This document shows, one piece after another, positions 17,792 to 26,769 of a stretch of DNA of 64,000 nt; position 1 is the first letter of the stretch, and each line of letters begins with the position of its first letter. The position numbers and the translations under genes are program-made. The notes below the pieces were generated by a model. The model was not told the origin of the DNA and searched no databases. It saw nothing but the letters and a program-made list of their open reading frames with translations. The stretch covers positions 282,870 through 346,869 of the forward strand of contig JAZKGQ010000002.1 of assembly GCA_040385825.1 (NCBI GenBank), in the 5' to 3' direction. The DNA comes from JANNNF01 sp040385825 (GTDB lineage: Bacteria > Pseudomonadota > Alphaproteobacteria > Rhodobacterales > Rhodobacteraceae).

Positions 17792-18688
17792 ATGACCCTC
17801 TCGATGACCGGATTTGCCGCCACGCGGGGGGCGGGTTTGGGCTATTGCTGGGCGTGGGATCTGCGGTCGGTCAATGGCAAGGGGCTGGATCTGCGGCTGC
17901 GCGTGCCTGACTGGATCGACGGGCTGGAAGTGGCGCTGCGCGCCGAACTGGGCCGGGCGCTGGCGCGGGGCAATGTCAGCCTGACGGTGAAGGTTGCGCG
18001 CGAGGGGGCCGATGCAGGGGCGGCCCTGCGGGTGAATGCGGTGGCTTTGGCCGGTGTTCTGGCGGCGCTGAAGGGGGTCGAAGACGCGGCGATGGCGCAG
18101 GGCGTCACCCTGGCGCAGGCCACGGCGGCTGATGTGCTGGCAACGCGCGGCGTGATGGAATTTGCCGCCACCGAGGATGACACCGCCCCGTTGCGCGCGG
18201 CCATTCTGGCCGATCTGACCCCGCTGCTGGCCGCGTTCAGTGCGATGCGCGCCAGCGAGGGGGCGGCCTTGCAGGCGGTGATCGCAGCCCAGCTGGACCA
18301 GATCGCCGCCCTGACTCAAGCCGCCGCAACCGAGGCCACCGCCCGCCGCGAGGCCGCAGGGCCGGCCCTGCGCGACGCGCTGGCGCGGGTTCTGGCCAAT
18401 GCCGAAGGCATCGATGCCACCCGGTTGGCGCAGGAACTGGCGCTGCTGGCGGTCAAGGCCGATGTGCAGGAAGAACTGGACCGGCTGACCGCCCATGTGG
18501 ATGCCGCACGCCTTCTGCTGGCCGAGGCAGGCCCTGTCGGGCGCAAGCTGGATTTCCTGATGCAGGAATTCATGCGCGAGGCCAACACCTTGTGTTCCAA
18601 GGCGCAATCGCTGGCGCTGACGCGGGTGGGGCTTGACCTGAAAACCGTGATCGATCAGATGCGCGAACAGATCCAAAACGTGGAATGA
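17792..18688 (+). CDS. yicC: YicC family endoribonuclease
   Basis: This 298-residue protein starts with MTLSMTGFAA, the YicC hallmark, followed by WDLRSVNGKGLDLRLRVP near residue 22. The C-terminal signature QEELDRLTAHVDAARLLL and GRKLDFLMQEFMREANTL (about 225-275) is complete. E. coli YicC is an endoribonuclease acting on small RNAs. The gene overlaps gmk by an ATGA junction. The start at 17792 is chosen because it begins at the family motif; nine extra codons to 17765 are possible. Confidence 0.92.
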   Translation: MTLSMTGFAATRGAGLGYCWAWDLRSVNGKGLDLRLRVPDWIDGLEVALRAELGRALARGNVSLTVKVAREGADAGAALRVNAVALAGVLAALKGVEDAAMAQGVTLAQATAADVLATRGVMEFAATEDDTAPLRAAILADLTPLLAAFSAMRASEGAALQAVIAAQLDQIAALTQAAATEATARREAAGPALRDALARVLANAEGIDATRLAQELALLAVKADVQEELDRLTAHVDAARLLLAEAGPVGRKLDFLMQEFMREANTLCSKAQSLALTRVGLDLKTVIDQMREQIQNVE

Positions 18689-19335
18689 CGATGGTGACTG
18701 CACCCCGGCGCGGGCTACTTCTGATCCTGTCCTCGCCCTCGGGTGCGGGAAAATCCACCCTGTCGCGGATGCTGATGGCCTGGGATCCCAGCCTGCGGTT
18801 TTCGGTATCGGCCACCACCCGCGCCCCCCGGCCCGCCGAGGTGGAGGGGCGGGAATACTACTTCCTTGCCAAGGACAGGTTCACCGATCTGGTCGCCGCC
18901 GATGAAATGCTGGAACATGCCGAAGTGTTCGGCAACCTCTACGGATCACCCGCCGCCCCGGTGCGCGAGGCGCTGGAAGCCGGGCGCGACATGATTTTCG
19001 ACATCGACTGGCAGGGCGGCCAGCAGATCAAGAATTCCAACCTTGGCAATGACGTGGTGTCGGTGTTCATCCTGCCGCCGTCGATGGCCGAGCTGGAGCT
19101 GCGCCTGCGGGGCCGCGCGCAGGACAGCGATGAGGTGATCGCCGGGCGCATGGCCAAAAGCCGCAACGAGATCAGCCATTGGGCCGAATATGACTACGTG
19201 CTGGTCAATACGGAATTGGAGCGCTGCTTCAATGACTTGAAAAGCATTCTTCAGGTAGAGCGCATGCGCCGCAGCCGCCAGCCCGGTCTGGTGGATCTTG
19301 TCCGTACCCTGAACGCGGAGTTTGAAGCCCGATGA
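18685..19335 (+). CDS. gmk: Guanylate kinase
   Basis: This 216-residue enzyme converts GMP to GDP with ATP. It has the P-loop SSPSGAGKST at residues 16-25, then SATTRAPRPAEVEGREYYF near 42 and VFGNLYGSP near 80 (GMP binding), and DIDWQGGQQI near 110. Start and stop both overlap neighbours through ATGA junctions, so yicC, gmk and the carbonic anhydrase gene form one translationally coupled operon. Confidence 0.96.
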   Translation: MTMVTAPRRGLLLILSSPSGAGKSTLSRMLMAWDPSLRFSVSATTRAPRPAEVEGREYYFLAKDRFTDLVAADEMLEHAEVFGNLYGSPAAPVREALEAGRDMIFDIDWQGGQQIKNSNLGNDVVSVFILPPSMAELELRLRGRAQDSDEVIAGRMAKSRNEISHWAEYDYVLVNTELERCFNDLKSILQVERMRRSRQPGLVDLVRTLNAEFEAR

Positions 19336-19850
19336 TCTATGCCCTTGACGACCTTGCCCCGCAGATCGACCCTGACGCCTGGGTCGCCCCGGATGCCAAT
19401 GTGATCGGCCGTGTGGTGCTGGAGGCTGCGGCATCCATCTGGTTCGGCGCCACCCTGCGCGGTGACAACGAGGAAATCCGGGTGGGTGCCGGGTCCAACG
19501 TGCAGGAGGCTTCGGTTTTGCACACCGACATCGGCCATCCGCTGACCATCGGGGCCGATTGTACCATCGGCCACAAGGCGATGCTGCACGGCTGCACCAT
19601 TGGCGACGGGTCGCTGATCGGCATGGGGGCCACGGTGCTGAACGGGGCTGTGATCGGGCGGGGCTGCCTGATCGGGGCCTGCGCGCTGATCACCGAAGGC
19701 AAGGTGATCCCGGATTTCTCGCTGGTGATGGGCGCACCGGGGCGGGTGGTGCGGGTCTTGGATGCCGACGCACAGGCGCGGCTGCTGGCCTCGGCGCACA
19801 GCTATGCCGCGAACGCCCGCCGGTTCAGGGCGGGCCTTCGGGCAGTCTGA
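19332..19850 (+). CDS. Gamma carbonic anhydrase family hexapeptide-repeat protein
   Basis: This 172-residue left-handed beta-helix protein contains hexapeptide repeats and the histidines expected of the zinc-binding gamma-class fold (VLHTDIGHP near residue 63, TIGHKAMLHGCTIGD near 78). Bacterial members are trimeric, and many have unproven anhydrase activity. It is coupled to gmk by ATGA and followed by two perfect hairpins. Confidence 0.9.
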   Translation: MIYALDDLAPQIDPDAWVAPDANVIGRVVLEAAASIWFGATLRGDNEEIRVGAGSNVQEASVLHTDIGHPLTIGADCTIGHKAMLHGCTIGDGSLIGMGATVLNGAVIGRGCLIGACALITEGKVIPDFSLVMGAPGRVVRVLDADAQARLLASAHSYAANARRFRAGLRAV

Positions 19851-19855
19851 CCCCC

Positions 19856-19898
19856 AAATTTCTTCAAAGAAATTTGCCATTTTGTTTGAACAAAATGG
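19856..19898. terminator. Twin perfect hairpins between convergent genes
   Basis: AAATTTCTT-CA-AAGAAATTT (19856-19875) and CCATTTTGTT-TG-AACAAAATGG (19877-19898) are two adjacent perfect stems. They are AT-rich in an otherwise GC-rich sequence and can end transcription from both sides. Confidence 0.75.
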
Positions 19899-19904
19899 GC
19901 GGCG

Positions 19905-21026
19905 CTACAGCGCCACCCGCGCGCCTCCTGACCGGGCCGAGTCTGCAATCGCGTGGATCACCTGCTCGATCTGCAAGGCCGTCTCAAAGGACGGATGCGC
20001 CTGCACGCCGCCCGCAATCGCCTGCAACAGGGCGGCGCATTCGATCACCTTCAGGTCGTTGAACCCCAGTTGATGCCCCGGTGCCGGGCAGAACGCGCCG
20101 TAGGGGGCATGGGCCGGGCCGGTCAGAATGGTCTTGAACCCCTGTTCGGCCACCGGGCCCGCGTTCTGGTACAGTTGCAGCTCGTTCATCCGTTCCTGAT
20201 CGAACACGATCATGCCGCGGGTGCCGTGCACCTCGAACCCCAGCCGGGACTTGCGGCCCCAGGCCGACCGCGAAATGACCATCGACCCCTGCGCCCCGCT
20301 GGCAAAGCGCAAGACCACGCTGGCGGCATCTTCGTTTTCCACCGCCGCCCGGCCCGACCCATCGGCCAGCGGGCGGGTTTCGTGGATGGTCTGCATGTCG
20401 GCGATCAGGCTGGCAATCGGCCCCATCACCCCGTGCGCCATCGACACCAGATGCGACCCGATATCGCCAAGCGCGCCCAGACCGGCATCCGACAGCTTGG
20501 CCCGCCACGACCAGGCAAGGTCGGGATCGGCCTGATAATCCTCGTCCACCCATCCGCGAAACTGCACCGGGCGGCCGATCGCGTCCTCGGCGATCAGGCG
20601 CTGCGCATGGGTGAAGGCGGGGTTCTTGATGTAGTTGTAGCCGACCATGGTGACCGTGCCTGCCGCCCTGGCGGCCTCTGCCATCTCCTCTGCCTGTGCC
20701 AGTGTCAGGGCCAGGGGCTTTTCGCACCACACATGTTTGCCATGCTGCAAGGCCAGCATCGCCATCGGGTGGTGCAACTGGTTGGGGGTGGTGATCGACA
20801 CGACATCCACCGCAGGATCGCGGCACAGCGCCTGCCAGTCGTCGGTGGCGCGGGCAAAACCGAACTGGTCGGCAAAGGCCGCAGCGCGGGGCAGGGGGGC
20901 ATCGCACAGCATTTCCAGCCGCGGTGTGGGCAAATCGCCCATCACCGCCTTGACATTGCGCCACGCCAGGGCATGTGTCTTGCCCATGAAGCCAGTGCCG
21001 ATCAGGCCGATGCCATAGGGTGCCAT
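19905..21026 (-). CDS. Gfo/Idh/MocA family oxidoreductase, inositol locus
   Basis: This 373-residue NAD(P)-dependent enzyme has an N-terminal Rossmann motif GLIGTGFMGKTHALAW (residues 6-21) and the conserved CEKPLALTLAQAEEM near 98. GDIGSHLVSMAHGVMG near 185 is part of the catalytic region. It is divergent from the RpiR-type regulator, with a GGAA-N6-TTCC site in the shared promoter, so a role in inositol or inositol-isomer oxidation (IolG/IolX/IolW-like) is likely. The exact substrate is not settled. AAGAGGAAA precedes the ATG at 21026. Confidence 0.85.
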   Translation of the reverse strand: MAPYGIGLIGTGFMGKTHALAWRNVKAVMGDLPTPRLEMLCDAPLPRAAAFADQFGFARATDDWQALCRDPAVDVVSITTPNQLHHPMAMLALQHGKHVWCEKPLALTLAQAEEMAEAARAAGTVTMVGYNYIKNPAFTHAQRLIAEDAIGRPVQFRGWVDEDYQADPDLAWSWRAKLSDAGLGALGDIGSHLVSMAHGVMGPIASLIADMQTIHETRPLADGSGRAAVENEDAASVVLRFASGAQGSMVISRSAWGRKSRLGFEVHGTRGMIVFDQERMNELQLYQNAGPVAEQGFKTILTGPAHAPYGAFCPAPGHQLGFNDLKVIECAALLQAIAGGVQAHPSFETALQIEQVIHAIADSARSGGARVAL

Positions 21027-21050
21027 TGGTTTTCCTCTTGCTTTCCTGCT

Positions 21051-21066
21051 TGGAATATTTGTTCCA
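21051..21066. promoter_or_regulatory. Probable IolR operator, site 1
   Basis: TGGAATATTTGTTCCA is a near-perfect palindrome containing GGAA-N6-TTCC, the core reported for RpiR-type IolR in rhizobia. It sits between the divergent oxidoreductase and iolR genes. Its last 14 bases recur exactly upstream of iolC. Confidence 0.7.
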
Positions 21067-21110
21067 TGCGTGGTAGCCTGAAACCACGGGGTTCTGTCAA
21101 GGGTGAACAG

Positions 21111-21932
21111 ATGGATGAGGCCGCAGCACTGACCGCCCCGGCCACGGTGGACGAGTTTCGGGACCGTCTGACCGGGCAGTTGGACGACCTGCCCAAGCGG
21201 TTGCGGCAATGCGCCGAATATATTGCCGCCCATACCGACCGCATCGCCGTGTCGACCGTGGCAGAACTGGCCGCAGGGGCCGATGTGCCGCCTTCGGCGC
21301 TGATGCGCTTTTGCCAGATCATGGGGTTCAGCGGCTTTTCCGAAATGCAGCGCCTGTTCCGCGAGGCCTATGCCCCCGGCTGGCCGGATTATTCCACCCG
21401 GCTGAAGAACCTGAAAGAGGGGGGGGCGGGCAGCCCTTCGGCGCTGCTGGCCGAATTTGTCGAGGCGGGCCGCCTGTCGCTGGAGGCCCTGACCAGTTCG
21501 GTGGACGAAGCCGCGCTGAACGCCGCCGTGGCCCTGCTGGCGCAGGCCGATACTGTGCATGTGGTGGGCCTGCGGCGGGCGTTTCCGGTGGCGATCTATC
21601 TGGCCTATGTGTTTGAAAAGATGTCGGTTCCCTGCATGCTGCATGATGGGGTCGGCAAGCTGGACCACCGGTTTGCCCTGCGCCCCGGCGATGCGGTGCT
21701 GGCGATCACCTTTGCGCCCTATTCGGAAGAAACCATCCAGCTTGCTCAGGACGCCCAGGCCCGTGGCCTGCCGGTGGTGGCCCTGACCGACCGTCTGACC
21801 AGCCCGCTGGCGCGCAGTTCCAATGCCATCCTGACGGTGCCCGAGGTTGACTTTGGCGCCTTCCGGTCGCTGTCTGCGACCATCGCCATGGCGATTTCGC
21901 TGGCGGTGGCTGTGGGGGCGGCGCGCGGCTGA
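21111..21932 (+). CDS. iolR: RpiR family transcriptional regulator (IolR)
   Basis: This 273-residue repressor has an N-terminal helix-turn-helix (about 10-85, with VSTVAELAAGADVPPSALMRFCQIMGF-type spacing) and a C-terminal SIS sugar-phosphate-binding domain (about 125-255). The start at 21111 follows AAGGGTG. An earlier in-frame ATG at 21066 overlaps the operator, so it is less likely. The position beside iolCDEB and the matching operator pair support the IolR assignment; an inositol-derived sugar phosphate is the expected inducer. Confidence 0.85.
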   Translation: MDEAAALTAPATVDEFRDRLTGQLDDLPKRLRQCAEYIAAHTDRIAVSTVAELAAGADVPPSALMRFCQIMGFSGFSEMQRLFREAYAPGWPDYSTRLKNLKEGGAGSPSALLAEFVEAGRLSLEALTSSVDEAALNAAVALLAQADTVHVVGLRRAFPVAIYLAYVFEKMSVPCMLHDGVGKLDHRFALRPGDAVLAITFAPYSEETIQLAQDAQARGLPVVALTDRLTSPLARSSNAILTVPEVDFGAFRSLSATIAMAISLAVAVGAARG

Positions 21933-21980
21933 TCTGCTTTCGCGCCGCATGCAGAAAACACTTTCGCTTTTGGCAGAAAT

Positions 21981-21995
21981 AGAATATTTGTTCCA
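21981..21995. promoter_or_regulatory. Probable IolR operator, site 2 (iolC promoter)
   Basis: AGAATATTTGTTCCA differs from site 1 only in the first half-site base. It lies 58 bp upstream of the iolC start, where a repressor could block the iolCDEB promoter. Confidence 0.65.
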
Positions 21996-22052
21996 ATAAT
22001 TGCAAAGCGACCTGAGTCTTGCGGGATTTTCAGGCTGTTGAGGGGGATAACC

Positions 22053-23960
22053 ATGAAGTCGCTGGACGTGATCACCATTGGCCGGTCGTCGGTTGACCTT
22101 TACGGCGCGCAAGTGGGCGGGCGGCTGGAAGACATGGGGTCGTTTCAGAAATACATCGGCGGCAGCCCGACCAACATCGCGGCAGGCACCGCCCGGTTGG
22201 GCCTGAAATCGGCGCTGATCACCCGTGTTGGCGACGAACACATGGGCCGCTTCATCCGCGAGGAACTGGCGCGCGAAGGCGTCGATGTGCGCGGCGTGGC
22301 GACCGACCCCGACCGGTTGACAGCGCTGGTCTTGCTGGGCATCCGCGATGACAAGCAGTTTCCGCTGATCTTTTACCGCGAAAACTGCGCCGATATGGCG
22401 CTGTGCGAAGATGACATCGACGAGAGCCTGATCGCCGATGCCCGCGCCGTGGTGGCGACCGGCACCCATCTGTCCCATGCGCGGACCGAGGCTGCGGTGC
22501 TGAAGGCGCTGACCCTTGCCCGCAAACACGGCGCGCAGACCGCGCTGGACATCGACTATCGCCCGAACCTCTGGGGGCTGGCGGGGCATGGCGATGGTGA
22601 GAGCCGCTTTATCGAATCCGCCGCCGTCACCGCCAAATTGCAGGCGACGCTGCATCTGTTCGACCTGATCGTCGGCACCGAGGAGGAATTCCACATCGCG
22701 GGCGGCACCACCGATACCATCGCCGCCCTGCGCGCGGTGCGAGCGGTGTCAGGCGCCACGCTGGTCTGCAAACGTGGGCCGATGGGGGCTGCGGCCTTCA
22801 CCGGTGCCATCCCCGACACCCTGGACGAAGGGCAGGCCGGCCCCGGTTTCCCCATTGAGGTGTTCAATGTTCTGGGCGCGGGCGACGGCTTCATGTCGGG
22901 CCTGATCAAGGGCTGGCTGGACGGCGAGCCTTGGCCCACGACGCTGAAATATGCCAATGCCTGCGGGGCCTTCGCGGTGTCGCGCCACGGCTGCACGCCC
23001 GCCTACCCAAGCTGGGAGGAGTTGCAGTTCTTCCTTGCGCGCGGCGTCGTCACCCCCGCCCTGCGCCATGACAAGGCGCTGGAGCAGATCCACTGGGCCA
23101 CCAACCGCCACACCGACCGGTCCACCATGCGGGTTTTCGCCTTTGACCACCGCATGCAGCTTGAGGCGATGGCCGGAGCCACGCCGGACAAGATCGGCGC
23201 GTTCAAACTGCTGTGCCTGCGCGCCGCCTTGCAGGTGGCAGATGGCAAGCCCGGCCATGGCATCCTGTGCGACAATCGTCTGGGCCGCCAGGCCCTGCAT
23301 GCGGCGGCTGGCACCGGCCTGTGGATCGGGCGTCCGGTCGAATGGCCGGGGTCGCGGCCCCTGACGCTGGAACCTGAACTTGGCCCCGATTTCGGTGGCT
23401 TGCAGGAATGGGCGCTGGAACATGTGGTCAAGGTGCTGTGCTTTTACCACCCCGACGACACGCCGGAAATGAAGGCGGACCAAGAGGCCACCGTGCTGCG
23501 CCTGTTCCACGCCTGCCGCCGCAACCGTCTGGAAATGCTGCTGGAAATCATCCCCTCCAAGGTTGCCCCGGTCAATGACGATACCTCGGCCCAGGTGATC
23601 CAGCGGTTCTACGATCTGGGCGTCTACCCCGACTGGTGGAAGCTGGAACCCTTTGCCACCGACGCCGCCTATGCCCGCGCCTGCGCCACCATCACTGCCA
23701 ATGACCCGCATGTGCGCGGCGTGGTGGTGCTGGGGCTGGATGCCGAGGAGGATGCGCTGGCAGGGTCGCTGGCGCTGGCGGCGGGGCATGCGCTGGTCAA
23801 GGGCTTTGCCGTGGGCCGCACCATCTTTGCCGGACCGGCGCGCGACTGGCTGGCCGGGACCGTGACCGATGATCAGGCCGTGGCCACCATGGCCGCCACC
23901 TACGCCCGTCTTTGCGGCATCTGGGATGCCGCCCGCAGCGCACAAGGAACCGTCGCATGA
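22053..23960 (+). CDS. iolC: 5-dehydro-2-deoxygluconokinase fused to a DUF2090 domain
   Basis: This 635-residue bifunctional-looking protein has an N-terminal PfkB/ribokinase-type kinase (residues 1-320) with SFQKYIGGSPTNIAAG near 31 and the anion-hole/base motif VLGAGDGFMSGL near 272. It phosphorylates 5-dehydro-2-deoxygluconate. Residues about 325-630 are the DUF2090 domain found fused to IolC in many proteobacteria. No separate iolJ aldolase is present here, so an aldolase-like role for this domain is an attractive inference. GAGGGGGA precedes the ATG at 22053. It overlaps iolD by ATGA. Confidence 0.93.
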   Translation: MKSLDVITIGRSSVDLYGAQVGGRLEDMGSFQKYIGGSPTNIAAGTARLGLKSALITRVGDEHMGRFIREELAREGVDVRGVATDPDRLTALVLLGIRDDKQFPLIFYRENCADMALCEDDIDESLIADARAVVATGTHLSHARTEAAVLKALTLARKHGAQTALDIDYRPNLWGLAGHGDGESRFIESAAVTAKLQATLHLFDLIVGTEEEFHIAGGTTDTIAALRAVRAVSGATLVCKRGPMGAAAFTGAIPDTLDEGQAGPGFPIEVFNVLGAGDGFMSGLIKGWLDGEPWPTTLKYANACGAFAVSRHGCTPAYPSWEELQFFLARGVVTPALRHDKALEQIHWATNRHTDRSTMRVFAFDHRMQLEAMAGATPDKIGAFKLLCLRAALQVADGKPGHGILCDNRLGRQALHAAAGTGLWIGRPVEWPGSRPLTLEPELGPDFGGLQEWALEHVVKVLCFYHPDDTPEMKADQEATVLRLFHACRRNRLEMLLEIIPSKVAPVNDDTSAQVIQRFYDLGVYPDWWKLEPFATDAAYARACATITANDPHVRGVVVLGLDAEEDALAGSLALAAGHALVKGFAVGRTIFAGPARDWLAGTVTDDQAVATMAATYARLCGIWDAARSAQGTVA

Positions 23961-25789
23961 CCACGATCCGCCTGACCGCCGCCCAAGCGATGATCCGTTA
24001 TCTTTCCGCCCAATTGGCCGAGGATGGCACCCCCTATATCGCCGGATGCTGGGGCATTTTCGGCCATGGCAACGTGGCGGGCCTGGGCGAGGCGCTGCAA
24101 GGCGCCAAGGGCCATTTCACCACCTACCGGGGCCAGAACGAACAGACCATGGCCCATGCCGCCATCGCCTATGCCAAGCAGTTGAACCGCCGCCACGCGA
24201 TGATGGTCACGTCATCCATCGGGCCGGGGGCACTGAACCTGGTGACGGCGGCGGGGGTGGCGCATGTCAACCGGCTGCCGGTGCTGTTCGTGCCGGGCGA
24301 TGTGTTCGCCAACCGTGGCCCGGACCCGGTGTTGCAGCAGGTCGAGGATTTTGGTGACGGCACGATCAGTGCCAACGACTGTTTCCGCCCGGTCAGCCGC
24401 TATTTCGACCGCATCACCCGGCCTGAACAGTTGCTGACCGCCCTGCCGCGCGCGCTGCGCACCATGACCGATCCGGCGGAATGTGGCCCTGTGACGCTGG
24501 CCTTCTGTCAGGACGTGCAGGCCGAGGCTTATGACTGGCCCGAGAGCTTCTTTGCCGCCAAGGTCTGGCGTACCCGCCGCGTGCAGCCCGACCCGGTGGA
24601 ACTGGAGGCCGTGGCCGCCCTGATCGCGGGCGCGAAATCGCCGGTGATCGTGGCGGGCGGGGGCGTGCATTTTGCCCAGGCCACCGGGGCGCTGGCGGCT
24701 TTTGCATCGGCGTTTCAGATTCCGGTGGTGGAAACCCAGGCCGGGAAATCGTCGCTGCCCTGGGATCATCCGCTGAACCTTGGGCCTGTCGGCGTGACGG
24801 GTGCGGCTTCCGCCAATGCGGTCTGCGCGCAGGCCGATGTGGTGATCGGGGTTGGCACCCGGTTTCAGGATTTTACCACCGGGTCTTGGTCGCTGTTTTC
24901 CAATCCGAACCGCCGCCTGATCAGCCTGAACGTCGCGGCCTATGATGCGATGAAACACGGGGCCGAACCGCTGTGCGCCGATGCTGGTGTCGGGCTGGAG
25001 GCGCTGGCCCGTGCCTTGGGCGACGCTAAGTTCGCGCCACCCTCCAAGGCGTTGAAGGCCGGCTGGTTCGCCTCGGTCGATCCGCTGACCGACGCGCCGC
25101 AGGATGGCAATGCGTTGCCGACCGACATGCAGGTGATCGGGGCGGTGCAGCGGGCCAGCGGCCCCGATACCGTGGTGATGAGTGCTGCCGGCACCATGCC
25201 CGGCGAGTTGCACAAGCTGTGGAAGGCCACGCGGCCGATGTCCTACCACATGGAATACGGGTTTTCCTGCATGGGGTACGAGGTGGCGGGGGCCTTGGGC
25301 ATCAAGATGGCCGAACCGGGCCGCGACGTGGTCTGCATGGTGGGCGACGGCAGCTACATGATGGCCAACTCGGAGCTTGCGACCGCCGTGATGATGGGGG
25401 TCGGCTTTACCGTGGTGATCACCGACAACCGGGGCTACGGCTGCATCAACCGCTTGCAGCAGGGCACTGGCGGGGCACCCTTCAACAACATGCTGGACGA
25501 CAGCCACCATGTGAACCCCAGCTACATCGACTTTGTCGCCCATGCGGGCAGCATGGGGGCCAGGGCGTTGAAAGTGCAGGATATTGCGGGGCTGGAAGTG
25601 GCGCTGGCCGATGCCAGGGGATCGTCCATTCCGGTGGTGATCGTGATTGACACCGATGCCGGGCCATCGACCGAACCGGGCGGCACCTGGTGGGATGTGG
25701 CGGTGCCCGAGGTTTCCGTGCGCGCCGAAGTGAACGCCGCCCGTGCCAGATATGAAAAGAACACGAAAAAACAGCGGCTTGCCGACTGA
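23957..25789 (+). CDS. iolD: 3D-(3,5/4)-trihydroxycyclohexane-1,2-dione acylhydrolase
   Basis: This 610-residue thiamine-diphosphate enzyme opens the ring of the inositol-derived dione. The N-terminal domain has TYRGQNEQTMAHAAIAYAK near residue 55, with the catalytic glutamate. The C-terminal ThDP motif runs from VGDGSYMMANSELATA to TDNRGYGCINR (about 470-500). Length and motifs are typical of IolD. The start overlaps the iolC stop. Confidence 0.95.
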   Translation: MTTIRLTAAQAMIRYLSAQLAEDGTPYIAGCWGIFGHGNVAGLGEALQGAKGHFTTYRGQNEQTMAHAAIAYAKQLNRRHAMMVTSSIGPGALNLVTAAGVAHVNRLPVLFVPGDVFANRGPDPVLQQVEDFGDGTISANDCFRPVSRYFDRITRPEQLLTALPRALRTMTDPAECGPVTLAFCQDVQAEAYDWPESFFAAKVWRTRRVQPDPVELEAVAALIAGAKSPVIVAGGGVHFAQATGALAAFASAFQIPVVETQAGKSSLPWDHPLNLGPVGVTGAASANAVCAQADVVIGVGTRFQDFTTGSWSLFSNPNRRLISLNVAAYDAMKHGAEPLCADAGVGLEALARALGDAKFAPPSKALKAGWFASVDPLTDAPQDGNALPTDMQVIGAVQRASGPDTVVMSAAGTMPGELHKLWKATRPMSYHMEYGFSCMGYEVAGALGIKMAEPGRDVVCMVGDGSYMMANSELATAVMMGVGFTVVITDNRGYGCINRLQQGTGGAPFNNMLDDSHHVNPSYIDFVAHAGSMGARALKVQDIAGLEVALADARGSSIPVVIVIDTDAGPSTEPGGTWWDVAVPEVSVRAEVNAARARYEKNTKKQRLAD

Positions 25790-25806
25790 AGCGAAGGTAA
25801 TACATC

Positions 25807-26706
25807 ATGATCCTCTACGGAACCAACCCGATTGCCTGGTCGAATGACGACGACCAGACCCTTGGGGCCGATATCAGCCTTGAGACATGCCTGGATGATT
25901 GCATGAACATCGGCTTTGATGGCATTGAAAAGGGGCACAAATTCCCGACGACTGTTGACGGTCTGAAGGGAGCTTTGCACCCGCGCGGGCTGAAATTCGT
26001 GTCGGGCTGGCATTCGACCAATCTGCTGGTCAACAGCATCGAGGCTGAAAAGGCTGCGATGCAGCCATTTCTGGACGTGCTGAAAGGCATGGGCTGCAAG
26101 GTCATCATCGTCTGCGAAACCTCGAACGCGATTCACGGTGCCGATGATCTGGCGGTGAACGACCGACCTCATCTGAAAGACGCCGGTTGGGCGGCCTTTG
26201 GCGCGGGGATCGAGGCACTGGCAGAGTATTCGGCAGCGCAGGGCATCACCCTTGCCTACCATCACCACATGGGCACCATTGTCGAGGCCGAGTGGGAGAT
26301 CGACCGTCTGATGCATGAGACCGGGCCGCACACCCACCTGCTGCTGGACACCGGGCATTGCACCTTTGGCGGCGGCGATCCGGTGCGGCTGGCCAAGAAA
26401 CACATGGGGCGCGTGGCGCATATCCATGCCAAGAACATCCGCCCCGATGTGATGAAACAGGTGCGCGAGCAGGGCCTGTCCTTCCTGGAAGGCGTGCGCC
26501 GCGGCGTGTTCACCGTGCCCGGCGATGCCGAAGGCGTGGTCGATTTCCACGGCGTGCTGGAGGTGGCGGCCACCCATGGCTATGACGGCTGGCTGGTGAT
26601 CGAGGCCGAGCAAGACCCGGCGGTGCGCAAGCCTATGGACTATCAAAGCATGGGGTTGCGGGCGTTGAAGGGCTTTGCGAAACGGGCAGGGCTGGATCGG
26701 GGCTAG
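25807..26706 (+). CDS. iolE: myo-Inosose-2 dehydratase
   Basis: This 299-residue TIM-barrel metalloenzyme dehydrates 2-keto-myo-inositol. Typical segments are GTNPIAWSNDD (residues 5-15), LAYHHHMGTIVE near 150 and LLLDTGHCTFGGGDP near 178, followed by HIHAKNIRPDV near 213, which carries metal ligands. It lies 17 bp after iolD with AAGGTAA before the ATG, in the same operon. Confidence 0.94.
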   Translation: MILYGTNPIAWSNDDDQTLGADISLETCLDDCMNIGFDGIEKGHKFPTTVDGLKGALHPRGLKFVSGWHSTNLLVNSIEAEKAAMQPFLDVLKGMGCKVIIVCETSNAIHGADDLAVNDRPHLKDAGWAAFGAGIEALAEYSAAQGITLAYHHHMGTIVEAEWEIDRLMHETGPHTHLLLDTGHCTFGGGDPVRLAKKHMGRVAHIHAKNIRPDVMKQVREQGLSFLEGVRRGVFTVPGDAEGVVDFHGVLEVAATHGYDGWLVIEAEQDPAVRKPMDYQSMGLRALKGFAKRAGLDRG

Positions 26707-26713
26707 CGGTGGA

Positions 26714-26763
26714 GCGGGGGCCAGCCCCCGCACCCCCGAGATATTTATGAACAGATGATGAGG
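26714..26763 (+). repeat. Dispersed intergenic element, copy C, between iolE and iolB
   Basis: A hairpin, GCGGGGGCCAGCCCCCGC (26714-26731), is followed by the CCCCCGAGATATTTATGAAC core and AGATGATGAGG. Its end supplies the purine-rich sequence in front of the iolB start codon. The hairpin may lower or protect iolB expression. Confidence 0.65.
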
Positions 26764-26769
26764 GGCCAG

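Noticed and set aside
22749..23945. 398-codon minus-strand frame opposite iolC
   Set aside because: It is antisense to the conserved kinase-DUF2090 protein and shows no family motif.
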